Source: Mariprofundaceae bacterium
Lineage (GTDB): Bacteria; Pseudomonadota; Zetaproteobacteria; Mariprofundales; Mariprofundaceae
Direction of reading: 5' to 3'
Length of the DNA stretch: 39,514 nt
Assembly (NCBI GenBank): GCA_026994965.1
Contig: JALWPO010000329.1
Coordinates: forward strand, 1 to 39,514
In this document: positions 17,382 through 25,573 of the stretch, one piece after another
Layout: the number at the start of each line of letters is the position of its first letter
Numbering within the stretch: the stretch's first letter is position 1
The notes under the pieces: model-generated
Seen by the model: only the letters and a program-made list of their open reading frames with translations
Database searches by the model: none
What the model was told of the DNA's origin: nothing
Translations under genes and position numbers: made by a program

Positions 17382-17402
17382 TTTTGCAAAGTATATGCAA
17401 AA
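17382..17402. promoter_or_regulatory. inverted repeat in divergent intergenic region (possible operator)
   Basis: TTTTGCA and TGCAAAA form a perfect 7-bp inverted repeat separated by 7 bases (AAGTATA). It lies just upstream of the Shine-Dalgarno sequence of the cNMP-fold gene, in the 153-nt gap between that gene and waaA. A weak -35/-10-like pair (TTGTAT at 17369, 17-nt spacer, TATATG at 17392) overlaps it. The spacing fits a dimeric regulator site near a promoter, but no regulator can be named. Confidence 0.35.
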
Positions 17403-17422
17403 ACTAAAAAGGGGGGATGATG

Positions 17423-17893
17423 ATGGCTATCGATATCCATTGGTTGGAAGAGAAAGTTTTAATGCGGAAGCTGGATAACACTGAAGCGCAATTGCTAACA
17501 GACTTGGTGGATGTGTCTGAATATAAAGCTGGAGATACCATTGTGGAGCAAGGTAAGCCTGGCGGTGTATTGTATGTCTTGTACTCAGGCGTGGCTGATA
17601 TTACCTGTCATTCTCATGGTCATGATGTACGTGTGGCTACTGCGGATGAAACCTCTTTGTTTGGCGAGATGTCATTTTTGACAGGCGAAGATTCCAGTGC
17701 TTCTGTGGTTGCTCAAAAGGATTGTGTGGTTTATAGCCTAACACGCGCTGCATATTCTGAAATGATGCAGAAGAATCAGGATTTGGTTTTTGCGTTATTC
17801 ACGCATATTTTAGTGCATACTGCGACAGTGATTCGGCATATGAATGAAGAGCATTTGGCATTGCAACAATATATTATGGGTAGGCGTGTTTAA
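17423..17893 (+). CDS. cyclic nucleotide-binding-fold (CNB) single-domain protein
   Basis: 156 aa protein consisting of one Crp/cNMP-type beta-roll plus C-terminal helices, with no helix-turn-helix. EYKAGDTIVEQGKPGGVLYVLYSGVADI and LFGEMSFLTGEDSSASVVAQ are the typical CNB strands and phosphate-binding cassette. The arginine that contacts the cyclic phosphate in CRP-like proteins is replaced by serine (S91 in EDSSASV), so cAMP/cGMP binding is doubtful. Three consecutive ATGs occur at 17417-17425; the third is chosen because it stands six bases after the GGGGGG ribosome binding site. It is followed after 40 nt by a cation antiporter gene, suggesting co-transcription and perhaps a role in controlling transport. 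Confidence 0.87.
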   Translation: MAIDIHWLEEKVLMRKLDNTEAQLLTDLVDVSEYKAGDTIVEQGKPGGVLYVLYSGVADITCHSHGHDVRVATADETSLFGEMSFLTGEDSSASVVAQKDCVVYSLTRAAYSEMMQKNQDLVFALFTHILVHTATVIRHMNEEHLALQQYIMGRRV

Positions 17894-17933
17894 ATGTTAT
17901 CTGTTATAAGTCAATGGGTATAAAGGAGCTTTT

Positions 17934-18941
17934 GTGGAAGCAGGATTGATGTTGCTTGTGGCATTGGTATTTATTTTTGTAGCAGCAGAATTATTTACCA
18001 ATGCGCTTGAATGCGTTGGTGAGCGTATGGGTGTTTCTGAAGGTGTCACGGGCTCCATTTTTGCAGCAGTGGGGACAGCACTGCCTGAGACCATTGTGCC
18101 TATTGTGGCGATTCTTGCAGGTGGTGCTTCGATACAGGTGAACCATGCTGTGGGCATGGGTGCAATTTTGGGTGCACCTTTTATGTTAGGGACTTTAAGT
18201 CTATGTTTGATTGGTGCATTCGTGGGCATAAAACGTGGTTGGAATACCACATTAAAACCTGAAAGTACAGGCTTTAGACGAGATGTGAAAGTGTTTCTTT
18301 TGGCTTATACATTGGTGATTGTTGCGGCAGTGTTACCTGTGTCATGGCACGATGCACGTTTACTGGTGGCATGCACACTGTTTGTGATTTATTTTATGTA
18401 TTTGCTTAGAACCATGCATGCCAGCAAAACATTGGTTGAAGAAGGGCATGGCACAGAAGCTGATTCAGATTTATATTTTAAACGCTTTGCAGGGGATACA
18501 ACGCCTGTTGCTGTGGCACAACTTGTTTTAGCTTTGGCTGTCCTTGTCTCTGGAGCTAAGTTATTTGTGCATGGGATTGAGACTACCAGTACATATTTGG
18601 GCGTTGGAGCACTGGTATTATCATTATTGATTGTACCCATTGCGACAGAATTACCAGAAAAAGTAAATTCTATTTTATGGATTAAAAAAGGTAGAGATAC
18701 TTTAGCATTTGGCAACATTACAGGTGCGATGGTATTTCAGGGCACGATGATTCCTGGTATTGGTATGTTGCTATTGCCATGGCATTTTCAAAGTGGTTAT
18801 GCCGCTTTGGCTGTGGTGTTGGCGATTGCAGGTAGTGCGTGGTTATGGTTCTTGGAAAGTTCGGGGCGTTTGAATGGAAAAATGTTGTTTTTCAATGGTA
18901 TCTTATATCTTGTTTTTATTGTGTATGCGGTCATTTTATAA
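17934..18941 (+). CDS. CaCA-family (sodium/calcium exchanger-like) cation antiporter
   Basis: 335 aa inner-membrane protein with about ten hydrophobic helices and two internally related halves. The first alpha-repeat reads GVTGSIFAAVGTALPETIVPIVAIL and the second LVLSLLIVPIATELPEKVNSILWIKKGRDTLAFGNITGAMVFQ. The acidic residue in each -ALPE/-ELPE motif is the ion-binding site of CaCA exchangers. The start is a GTG with a clear AAGGAG ribosome binding site. The ion transported (Ca2+, Na+ or other) is not evident. It sits between the CNB-fold gene and a CPA1-type antiporter, forming a small ion-homeostasis group. Confidence 0.87.
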   Translation: MEAGLMLLVALVFIFVAAELFTNALECVGERMGVSEGVTGSIFAAVGTALPETIVPIVAILAGGASIQVNHAVGMGAILGAPFMLGTLSLCLIGAFVGIKRGWNTTLKPESTGFRRDVKVFLLAYTLVIVAAVLPVSWHDARLLVACTLFVIYFMYLLRTMHASKTLVEEGHGTEADSDLYFKRFAGDTTPVAVAQLVLALAVLVSGAKLFVHGIETTSTYLGVGALVLSLLIVPIATELPEKVNSILWIKKGRDTLAFGNITGAMVFQGTMIPGIGMLLLPWHFQSGYAALAVVLAIAGSAWLWFLESSGRLNGKMLFFNGILYLVFIVYAVIL

Positions 18942-19013
18942 AACTGGCAGTAAATTTGCTTCCTGAAGTAACTATTTGAAATAGGGTGAAAAATTAGGGC
19001 GTTAGGAGCAGGC

Positions 19014-20393
19014 ATGATTATAACTTTATTGGCGATTGTCGCCATTCTTTACTTAGCACTGTATCTTGAGGATAGTTTCAAAGTTCCCTCGCCCTTAGGT
19101 CTGATTATTTTATCTTTTGGTATCCATGCATTAATGGGCAATCACTTTGCATTGATTGGAAATACCAAAGATTTTGCATTATTGGTGCTTTTTTTATTAC
19201 CTATTTTACTGGTCTCCGACTCCTTAGAATTAAGTGTTGCAGATTTGAAAAAGCATGGGTTGAGCTTGTTCTATTTGGCGGTTGTTGCTGTTGCTTTGTC
19301 TGTGTTAACCGCACTTTTGATGGGGAGCACACTCTTTAGTGAATATCATTTATCCACTGCTGCAATTATTGTGCTCTTTGCGATGGTCTTAGCGACAGAT
19401 CCTGTATCGGTGGTGAGTATTTTTTCTAAATTTACATTGCCGCATCAATTGAAAATTTTATGTGAAGGTGAAAGTTTATTCAATGATGCCACAGCATTAA
19501 TTGTATTTGTTTTTATTGGTTTGTATGCGCTTAATGGTGGTGAGATTACCACAGCCTATGTCACAGAAGTCAGTGTGTTGGTGGTTTTAGGCTCGGCTGC
19601 TTTGGGAGTGGCGTTTGGCTATACAGGATTGCTGTTGATGAAAAGCACAACCAATCGAACAGCCGAAATGCTGATTTTGATTTTTGTGGGCTATGCAAGC
19701 TTTGAACTTGCTGAATATTTTTATCTTATATTACATGTGTTGGGTATGCATTCACATATGCATTTATCAGGCATTCTGACTTGTATCTTTGCCATTATAA
19801 CGGTGAATCATCATATGATGCAGGCTGCGGCAGATGGTGAAGTAGCATTAAACCAACAGGAAGAAGATTTAAAAGAGAAACGTGACGTTGCCAATTGGGT
19901 GGTTTCTGCGGCAATCAGTAAGATTAAAGCGACTGTAGAAGAGCGAGAACGCCACGAGCGAACCAAGGAAGATATTCAGCTTTTAGCCTTGGTTGCCAAT
20001 ACGATATTATTTGTAGCCATGGCGGAGCTGATTGATGCATCGCTGCTTTGGCAATATAAAACAGAAATCATCATTATGTTTGTTGCCACAACTGTGATTC
20101 GTGCTGTGATGATGGCAAAGTTTGCTTTGATTGCGACACGGACCCATAAGATGGCGAACATGAATTTTCGTTGGTGGGGGGTACTAACCTTTGCCGGCAT
20201 CAAAGGAGGTTTATCCGTGGTGATGCTGATGATGATTCCACCATCATTTGAGCATTTGGAGATGTTTAAGGCTGTGGTGATTGGTGTTATTTTGCTCTCA
20301 ACCTTTGTTTATTCAGGTATATTAATTGTGTTGATTAGCAAGTATCAAGCGATTTTCTCCAAGGAAAAAGCCGAAGAGCATATGCATGAATAA
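19014..20393 (+). CDS. CPA1-type monovalent cation/proton antiporter (NhaP-like)
   Basis: 459 aa polytopic inner-membrane antiporter of the Na+/H+ exchanger family. ATDPVSVVSIFSKF carries the aspartate of the ion-binding unwound helix, and EGESLFNDATALIVFV carries the conserved ND pair. About twelve hydrophobic helices are present, broken by a charged loop around residues 275-320 (NQQEEDLKEKRD...). There is no large C-terminal cytoplasmic RCK or cNMP domain. An AGGAG ribosome binding site stands before ATG 19014. It follows the CaCA gene by 72 nt and converges on the flavoprotein gene (3 nt apart). It probably exchanges Na+ or K+ for H+; the direction and ion are inferred. Confidence 0.9.
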   Translation: MIITLLAIVAILYLALYLEDSFKVPSPLGLIILSFGIHALMGNHFALIGNTKDFALLVLFLLPILLVSDSLELSVADLKKHGLSLFYLAVVAVALSVLTALLMGSTLFSEYHLSTAAIIVLFAMVLATDPVSVVSIFSKFTLPHQLKILCEGESLFNDATALIVFVFIGLYALNGGEITTAYVTEVSVLVVLGSAALGVAFGYTGLLLMKSTTNRTAEMLILIFVGYASFELAEYFYLILHVLGMHSHMHLSGILTCIFAIITVNHHMMQAAADGEVALNQQEEDLKEKRDVANWVVSAAISKIKATVEERERHERTKEDIQLLALVANTILFVAMAELIDASLLWQYKTEIIIMFVATTVIRAVMMAKFALIATRTHKMANMNFRWWGVLTFAGIKGGLSVVMLMMIPPSFEHLEMFKAVVIGVILLSTFVYSGILIVLISKYQAIFSKEKAEEHMHE

Positions 20394-20396
20394 TCT

Positions 20397-22001
20397 TTAT
20401 GAAGTAGATGATAAAATCATCGCGGCTGCTTTTAAACCATCCACTGCAGCGGATGTAATCCCGCCAGCATAGCCAGCACCTTCACCAATAGGATAAAGAT
20501 GTTCTAAAGATACCGATTGCATATGTTCATTGCGTTCCATTCGAATGGGCGAGCTGGTTCTTGATTCTACAGCCAAGATATTCACATCATCACTGATATA
20601 CCCTGGCATTTTTTGATTAAAATTGATTAAGCCTTGTTGCAAGGGTTGGGCAACCCATTGGGGAAAGAGTTGGTGTAGATCGGCAGCTTCTACCGATGGC
20701 TTAAAGCGTGTTGTGGCAAGTTTGCCTGTCGCCTGTTGGACGACAAAATCTGAAATACGCATGGCTGGTGCTGCATAGGGTGTTTGTGTCATATCAAAAC
20801 AACGCTTTTCAAGTTCGCGCTGGAAACGAATGCCGCATAATGCATCCTCACCCAAACCATGGCGTGCAATATCTTGAGGTGTGACTTGAGTAACAATACC
20901 TGAATTGGCAAATGGGCTTCTGCGGTGTGCATTGCTCATGCCATTGATAGCCATCATACCTTGCTCTGTTGGCGAAGGCACAATCAACCCACCTGGGCAC
21001 ATACAAAAACTGTACACACCACGTTTGCCTAAATAAGGGTCTTTGACTTGATGGGATAAACGGTATTCTGCTGCGCTTAAAGCAGGGTGATGAGCTTGCT
21101 CTTTGAATTGGCATGTATTCACCCAATCTTGCGGGTGCTCTGCGCGTACGCCCACAGCAAAATCTTTGGCTTGGATGTGTATGCCTTGTTGGTGTATGCC
21201 TTCAATGGTATCCCGTGCTGAATGACCAATAGCAAGCATAACATGCTCTGCCATGATTTCTTCGCCATTTTTTAAACGCACACCTGTAGCTTTGTTATTG
21301 TGCTTTAAAATATCTTGAACGCATGCGCCAAAGCGATAATCTACACCCAAGGATAATAAATGGTGACGCATATTGCGCACAATACGCACCAATTTATCTG
21401 TACCTAAATGTGGATGTGCATCAATCAGAATATTTTTATCTGCACCAAAGCGAATAAATTCAGCCAAGACATGGCGAATAAAAGGGTGCTTGATTCGGGT
21501 GTAGAGTTTGCCATCGGTGTATGTGCCCGCGCCACCTTCACCAAAGCAGATATTGCTTTCAGTATTTAACTCACCGCGACTGCGTAAACGCCCAATATCG
21601 CGCATACGTTTTTCAACAGGCTGGCCACGTTCCAATAAGGTGACACGCTGTCCAGCTTCTGCCAATGCCAATGCCGCAAATAAACCCGCAGGCCCAGCGC
21701 CAACAATGATGATATGCTGTTTATTGTGTTTGTGTTTTAAGCTTTCAGGTTTGGGAACATCCAAAGAATATGATGGCAGAATTTGGGCTTGCGTTGGAAG
21801 TGTTGTAGCCTCATCCACTTTACACTCAACACTACAAATCCAATGAATATTATTGCGCCTGCGCGCATCAATAGCGCGCCGCACAATCGTGGCTTGGATG
21901 ATAGCAGAGGCAGGGATATTGCTCTGCTTGGCAATGGCTGCGATTAAAGTGGTGTGATGGCTATCTAAATCAAGCCTGATATTGTTCAGACGAATCAGCA
22001 C
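20397..22001 (-). CDS. FAD-dependent oxidoreductase, COG2509 family
   Basis: 534 aa flavoprotein. An N-terminal domain of about 95 residues precedes the Rossmann dinucleotide motif IIIVGAGPAGLFAALALAEAG, after which come NICFGEGGAGTYTDGKLYTR and the C-terminal GEGAGYAGGITSAAVDGLKAA FAD-binding block. This arrangement is that of the uncharacterised FAD-dependent dehydrogenases of COG2509. The substrate is unknown; the name is therefore general. It lies 9 nt downstream of the dedA-like gene on the same strand and is probably expressed with it, converging on the antiporter gene. Confidence 0.9.
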   Translation of the reverse strand: MLIRLNNIRLDLDSHHTTLIAAIAKQSNIPASAIIQATIVRRAIDARRRNNIHWICSVECKVDEATTLPTQAQILPSYSLDVPKPESLKHKHNKQHIIIVGAGPAGLFAALALAEAGQRVTLLERGQPVEKRMRDIGRLRSRGELNTESNICFGEGGAGTYTDGKLYTRIKHPFIRHVLAEFIRFGADKNILIDAHPHLGTDKLVRIVRNMRHHLLSLGVDYRFGACVQDILKHNNKATGVRLKNGEEIMAEHVMLAIGHSARDTIEGIHQQGIHIQAKDFAVGVRAEHPQDWVNTCQFKEQAHHPALSAAEYRLSHQVKDPYLGKRGVYSFCMCPGGLIVPSPTEQGMMAINGMSNAHRRSPFANSGIVTQVTPQDIARHGLGEDALCGIRFQRELEKRCFDMTQTPYAAPAMRISDFVVQQATGKLATTRFKPSVEAADLHQLFPQWVAQPLQQGLINFNQKMPGYISDDVNILAVESRTSSPIRMERNEHMQSVSLEHLYPIGEGAGYAGGITSAAVDGLKAAAMILSSTS

Positions 22002-22010
22002 GATTTTTAA

Positions 22011-22592
22011 TCAATCATCGGCTTTAAAATGGTTTTTAACATGATGGTGAGCATAGCGCCTGTACAGTATAAAAGCGATGATGGTTAGCGCGACAATCGT
22101 AATCACCAGACCCCATATGCCAAAGCGTTGTAAAATCTCTAAGCCAGCAAAACCTAAGAAATGACCAGCACTGTAAATCACAATAGCCCAGATGATGCAA
22201 TTGATGATTTGCAACATAAAGAATCGCCAAAACTCAATGGAGGAGCAGCCAAATAAAATCGCTGCAACCAAACGTGTGCCATATAAATATTGAAAGATAA
22301 AAATAGACCAATGGGCATATTTATCTAAAATCAGATTAGCTTTGGGGGCATGGCGGCGAAGGCTAGGGATGCTTTGAATCATGCGTTCACCACGCCAGCG
22401 ACCCAGTGCAAAAAAGAATAAATGTCCTGCAAATGCACCCAATGCTGCCACAACAATGACTTTCCATGTCTCTAGCATGCCCGCCGCTGCCAATGCTGCT
22501 GCCGCGATAAATACGCTTTCACCTTCAATAAAAGTCCAGATAAACACAGCCCAATAGCTATATTGCTCGACAAATTCTTTAGCCCATTCCAT
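22011..22592 (-). CDS. DedA family membrane protein
   Basis: 193 aa inner-membrane protein with the VTT/DedA pattern: WTFIEGESVFIAAAALAAAG near the N-terminus, GAFAGHLFFFALGRWRGERM, and the amphipathic YLYGTRLVAAILFGCSSIEFWRF segment, followed by helices. DedA proteins are implicated in lipid flipping (undecaprenyl phosphate or phosphatidylethanolamine), membrane potential and antimicrobial resistance. It is divergent from thrB with a 69-nt gap that should hold both promoters. Which lipid it handles cannot be determined. Confidence 0.9.
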   Translation of the reverse strand: MEWAKEFVEQYSYWAVFIWTFIEGESVFIAAAALAAAGMLETWKVIVVAALGAFAGHLFFFALGRWRGERMIQSIPSLRRHAPKANLILDKYAHWSIFIFQYLYGTRLVAAILFGCSSIEFWRFFMLQIINCIIWAIVIYSAGHFLGFAGLEILQRFGIWGLVITIVALTIIAFILYRRYAHHHVKNHFKADD

Positions 22593-22661
22593 GCGGCGAC
22601 TATAGCGCTGAATATAAAAAATGGTATGGGATTGCTAGGGTGAAAGCGTTAGTCTTGCGCC

Positions 22662-23603
22662 ATGTCTGTTTATACTGAACTTACCCATGCGGATATGGCG
22701 CATATTCTTAAAGATTATCATTTGGGCGCGTTGCATGCCTTTGAGGGCATTGCTGCGGGCATTGAAAATAGCAATTTTTTTATTGATACCGAGCAAGGCC
22801 GTTTTGTATTGACCATATTTGAGCGTATGGATGCGATGGAGTTGCCTTATTTTATGCGTCTGATGCGGCATTTGGCGAAAGAGGGTTTATCTTGCCCTGA
22901 TGTGATGCAGCGCTCCGATGGTTCATTGTTGTTTGAAATTCATGCCGGCGATGAAAAAAAATCAGGCTGTATCGTGTCTTGTTTGCATGGTAAAACACTG
23001 GATGATTTGAATATGGCACAATTGCATGCATCGGGTAGAGCTTTGGCTCAGCTTCATCTTGCAGGGCAATCTTTTGCTGAGAAACGGGATAATCCAACTG
23101 GTATGCATTGGCTGGAAACGCATATTGAAAAAGTGAGTGATGGTGTGCGCCATCAATATGGTGAGGCAGCTTCAGATTTACTCAAAAGCGAGCTTTTATT
23201 TCAGCAATCCCAAGCTTTCGATAGACTGCCGCAGGGCGTGATTCATGGTGATTTATTTGTGGATAATATTCTTTTTGATGGTGAAGAAGTCTCGGGTATT
23301 ATTGATTTTTACTATGCACATACAGCGCCTTGGGCAATGGATATTGCGATTGCATTGAATGCACAAGCTGTAGCACTTGGTGATGAGGATAAGTTGCGTA
23401 TGCAATCCTTTTTGGAGGGTTATGAATCGCTCAGGGTATTGCGGGCGGATGAAAAAGAGATGTTGCCTGTATTGCTTCGTTTGGCGGCGTTGCGCTTTTG
23501 GGTGTCACGATTGTTTGATGCGCTGTTTCCAAGGGGTGGCGCGATGACGCAAACCAAAGACCCAGAAGAGTATCGAAAGAAACTGTTATTTCATCGTATG
23601 TAA
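22662..23603 (+). CDS. thrB: homoserine kinase (APH-fold, ThrB type II)
   Basis: 313 aa kinase of the aminoglycoside-phosphotransferase fold that phosphorylates homoserine in threonine synthesis. The N-terminus YTELTHADMAHILKDYHLG and GIENSNFFIDTEQGRFVLTIFER are characteristic of the proteobacterial ThrB type II group, which is unrelated to the GHMP-type E. coli ThrB. The catalytic loop is GVIHGDLFVDNILF (about residues 190-203) and the metal-binding segment GIIDFYYA follows. thrA and thrC are not in the window. A perfect 7-bp hairpin follows the stop (23606-23623). Confidence 0.92.
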   Translation: MSVYTELTHADMAHILKDYHLGALHAFEGIAAGIENSNFFIDTEQGRFVLTIFERMDAMELPYFMRLMRHLAKEGLSCPDVMQRSDGSLLFEIHAGDEKKSGCIVSCLHGKTLDDLNMAQLHASGRALAQLHLAGQSFAEKRDNPTGMHWLETHIEKVSDGVRHQYGEAASDLLKSELLFQQSQAFDRLPQGVIHGDLFVDNILFDGEEVSGIIDFYYAHTAPWAMDIAIALNAQAVALGDEDKLRMQSFLEGYESLRVLRADEKEMLPVLLRLAALRFWVSRLFDALFPRGGAMTQTKDPEEYRKKLLFHRM

Positions 23604-23605
23604 AA

Positions 23606-23623
23606 TTCCAGATACCTCTGGAA
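23606..23623. other. perfect short hairpin after thrB
   Basis: TTCCAGA-TACC-TCTGGAA forms a 7-bp stem with a 4-base loop starting two bases after the thrB stop. There is no T-run behind it, so it is not a convincing intrinsic terminator; it may be an mRNA stabiliser or a processing site between thrB and the next small gene. Confidence 0.35.
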
Positions 23624-23655
23624 GTATTGGGTACTAATCTTGTTGAAGGCTGCTG

Positions 23656-23841
23656 ATGACACCAGAGCATATTTTAAATGCAGTAGCTATGGCTTGTGCT
23701 TTTTTAGGCGCGTGGATTATTCAAGTTCAAATGCGAGCGCATCAATGTACCAAGCATCAAAGAAGTGCTGGTGTGTTGGCTTGGATTATGGCTATGCTTT
23801 TGTGGGTTGTAGTTATTGGTTTATTTTTTAAGCCGATTTAA
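23656..23841 (+). CDS. small hypothetical membrane protein
   Basis: 61 aa, unrecognised. It has two hydrophobic segments (about residues 7-24 and 41-58) joined by a short basic loop (MRAHQCTKHQRS), giving a predicted two-helix hairpin protein. A GAAGG ribosome binding site stands six bases before the ATG, which supports a real gene. An overlapping frame (23640-23831) has no such support. It lies 52 nt after thrB on the same strand and just before the TcmP/DUF5131 pair. The function is unknown. Confidence 0.55.
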   Translation: MTPEHILNAVAMACAFLGAWIIQVQMRAHQCTKHQRSAGVLAWIMAMLLWVVVIGLFFKPI

Positions 23842-23963
23842 TTGCAGAGGAGCGGTGGTGATAGCAAAGCAATAATATCAAAACAAAAAAACAATTGTGT
23901 CCGAATTTGCTAAATAATTGCCATAAGCGCAATCCTGAAATAGCGTTTGTCTATGAGGCAACA

Positions 23964-24809
23964 ATGGCTATCCTAAATGAATTTGGCAGCAGTTGGACTG
24001 AAACCAAACTATCTATCCTAAAGAAATACATCTCTTTTTACACTACAGCTCTATCCAAACAGCCCTTCACGCTTGTATATATTGATGGTTTTGCAGGCAC
24101 AGGCGAATGCAGAATCAAATTAAGTGATGGTCGGAAGGTTACAATCCCAGGCTCTGCAAAAATTGCTTTACAGAATGAACCGCCTTTTAAATATTTAATT
24201 TTCATCGAAAAAGATGGTAAAAAAGTAGCGGCTTTGAAAGAACTATGTGAAAAAAAGAATGCAAGGTATGATACTTTCATATTCCATGCTGATGCAAATA
24301 AAGAGTTAGCTCGGGTTTGTGAATTTCTTGATAAGAAAAGTATGCGTGCTGTAGCTTTTATTGATCCATTTGGTATGGAAATACATTGGAAAACACTTGA
24401 GAATTTAGCTGCAACAAAATGTGTTGATATGATTTTTCTTTTTTCCTTAAGTGGACTTTACAGACAAGTCGAAAGAAAAATAAAAGAAGACTTTGATGAG
24501 CATAAAGCTACTTCCCTTGACCGTTTTTTAGGCACCCAAAATTGGCGTGATGAGTTCTACGAAGAAGAGAAACAAACGAATCTCTTTGGTGAGCCAGAAG
24601 GCTATAGAAGAAAGCTTGATTACATGGGAATGCTAGAATTTTCAAAAAAACGAATGGCTGAAATCTTTCCTTTTATTTCAGATCCTTTACTGCTGCCACA
24701 AAAAGGTGCACCACAATTTGCTCTCTTTTTAGCAGTCTCAAATGGGAACCCCAAAGCATTTGCCCTCGCCAAAAGAGTTTATGCAGATATTACGAACAAA
24801 TACGAATGA
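23964..24809 (+). CDS. tcmP: three-Cys-motif partner protein TcmP
   Basis: 281 aa protein recognised as TcmP, a family of unknown function that usually lies beside DUF5131/Gp37-Gp68-like three-Cys proteins. FGSSWTETKLSILKKYISFY is the conserved start. YIDGFAGTG (39-47), FIEKD (80-84), HADAN (108-112) and FIDPFG (132-137) line up as motifs I-IV of a Rossmann methyltransferase-like fold, with DPFG in the place of the DPPY-type motif IV. ATG 23964 is preferred over TTG 23895 because TGAGG stands five bases upstream and it gives the normal family N-terminus. Its TGA stop abuts the stop of the convergent DUF5131 gene. It is probably an accessory (mobile) gene; nucleic-acid modification or defence is only a hypothesis. 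Confidence 0.88.
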   Translation: MAILNEFGSSWTETKLSILKKYISFYTTALSKQPFTLVYIDGFAGTGECRIKLSDGRKVTIPGSAKIALQNEPPFKYLIFIEKDGKKVAALKELCEKKNARYDTFIFHADANKELARVCEFLDKKSMRAVAFIDPFGMEIHWKTLENLAATKCVDMIFLFSLSGLYRQVERKIKEDFDEHKATSLDRFLGTQNWRDEFYEEEKQTNLFGEPEGYRRKLDYMGMLEFSKKRMAEIFPFISDPLLLPQKGAPQFALFLAVSNGNPKAFALAKRVYADITNKYE

Positions 24810-25559
24810 CTATAAATACATCTCATTTCCTTGAGGGTACTGATTGTATATTCGCCCCTTAAGTGCCCGACCATTTCTATGTTTGTCTCTTTTTATTCCA
24901 TCAGAGCCCCATGTGCCCCATTGTTTAAAGAAGAATGATACGTTTGATTGCTCGCACTGCTTCTGAATTGACTCAACCCAAGTTTGTTCCATTGGTCTAG
25001 CTTTTGATCCTGATTCTCCACCAACAATTACCCAATGAATACCCTTAAGAGAGATGTTTCCAATGTCTTCCAGCAAAGGTTCAACAGAAAGGAACCGTAT
25101 GCTTGCATTAACCTGTCGAAGATAGTCAATCCGAGGGACTCCATATTCTTTGTCTTCAACAGACACCCCTAGCCAAACGTTTTCAGGTACAGGGTTCTTA
25201 GAAAAATACTCAGGCAGACGAGAGGCTCTTTTAGTAAGGATTTGATACGTATGATGAGGTGTTTCTCTAATAATATTAAGCACTTTATCAATATACTTAT
25301 CAGGGATGTCTTCGTGGAATAGGTCGCTCATGGAGTTAACAAAATAAACTGTAGGTGACTTTCGTCTTAAAGGTTGCTGCAAACGGTGTTCAATTAAACT
25401 TAACTCAAAACCATTGTCATAACCAGGTGTTCCCATTGCCTTGAGTCTTTTAGCCATAACTTCGGCATAACAATGCTTGCAGCCAGGTGAAATTTTTGTG
25501 CACCCTGTCGTTGGGTTCCAAGTTTGCTCTGTCCATTCAATTTTACTCTGGGTAGCCAT
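24810..25559 (-). CDS. DUF5131 (phage Gp37/Gp68) family three-Cys-motif protein
   Basis: 249 aa protein of the phage Gp37/Gp68 (DUF5131) family. The N-terminal cluster is C20-X6-C27-X2-C30 (CTKISPGCKHCYAE), which resembles a radical-SAM iron-sulfur motif with a longer first spacer. Further conserved segments are VYFVNSMSDLFHEDIP, QILTKRASRLPEY, NVWLGVSVEDKEY, RFLSVEPLLEDI and WVIVGGESGSKARPM, followed by FFFKQWG. The biochemical role of the family is unproven. ATG 25559 has no Shine-Dalgarno sequence; a TATAGT -10-like box ends eight bases upstream, so the mRNA may be leaderless. It is convergent with tcmP, with stop codons directly adjacent. Confidence 0.9.
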   Translation of the reverse strand: MATQSKIEWTEQTWNPTTGCTKISPGCKHCYAEVMAKRLKAMGTPGYDNGFELSLIEHRLQQPLRRKSPTVYFVNSMSDLFHEDIPDKYIDKVLNIIRETPHHTYQILTKRASRLPEYFSKNPVPENVWLGVSVEDKEYGVPRIDYLRQVNASIRFLSVEPLLEDIGNISLKGIHWVIVGGESGSKARPMEQTWVESIQKQCEQSNVSFFFKQWGTWGSDGIKRDKHRNGRALKGRIYNQYPQGNEMYL

Positions 25560-25567
25560 AGGTTGGA

Positions 25568-25573
25568 ACTATA
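25568..25573 (-). promoter_or_regulatory. putative -10 box of the DUF5131 gene (leaderless transcript)
   Basis: Read on the minus strand, TATAGT lies eight bases before the ATG at 25559, which would place transcription initiation at or next to the start codon. No good -35 match is seen at the usual distance. This fits the absence of a Shine-Dalgarno sequence. The rest of 25574-25789, between here and tRNA-Leu, shows no gene; only weak GC-rich hairpins (for example GCGGC/GCCGC at 25711-25729) are visible. Confidence 0.35.
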
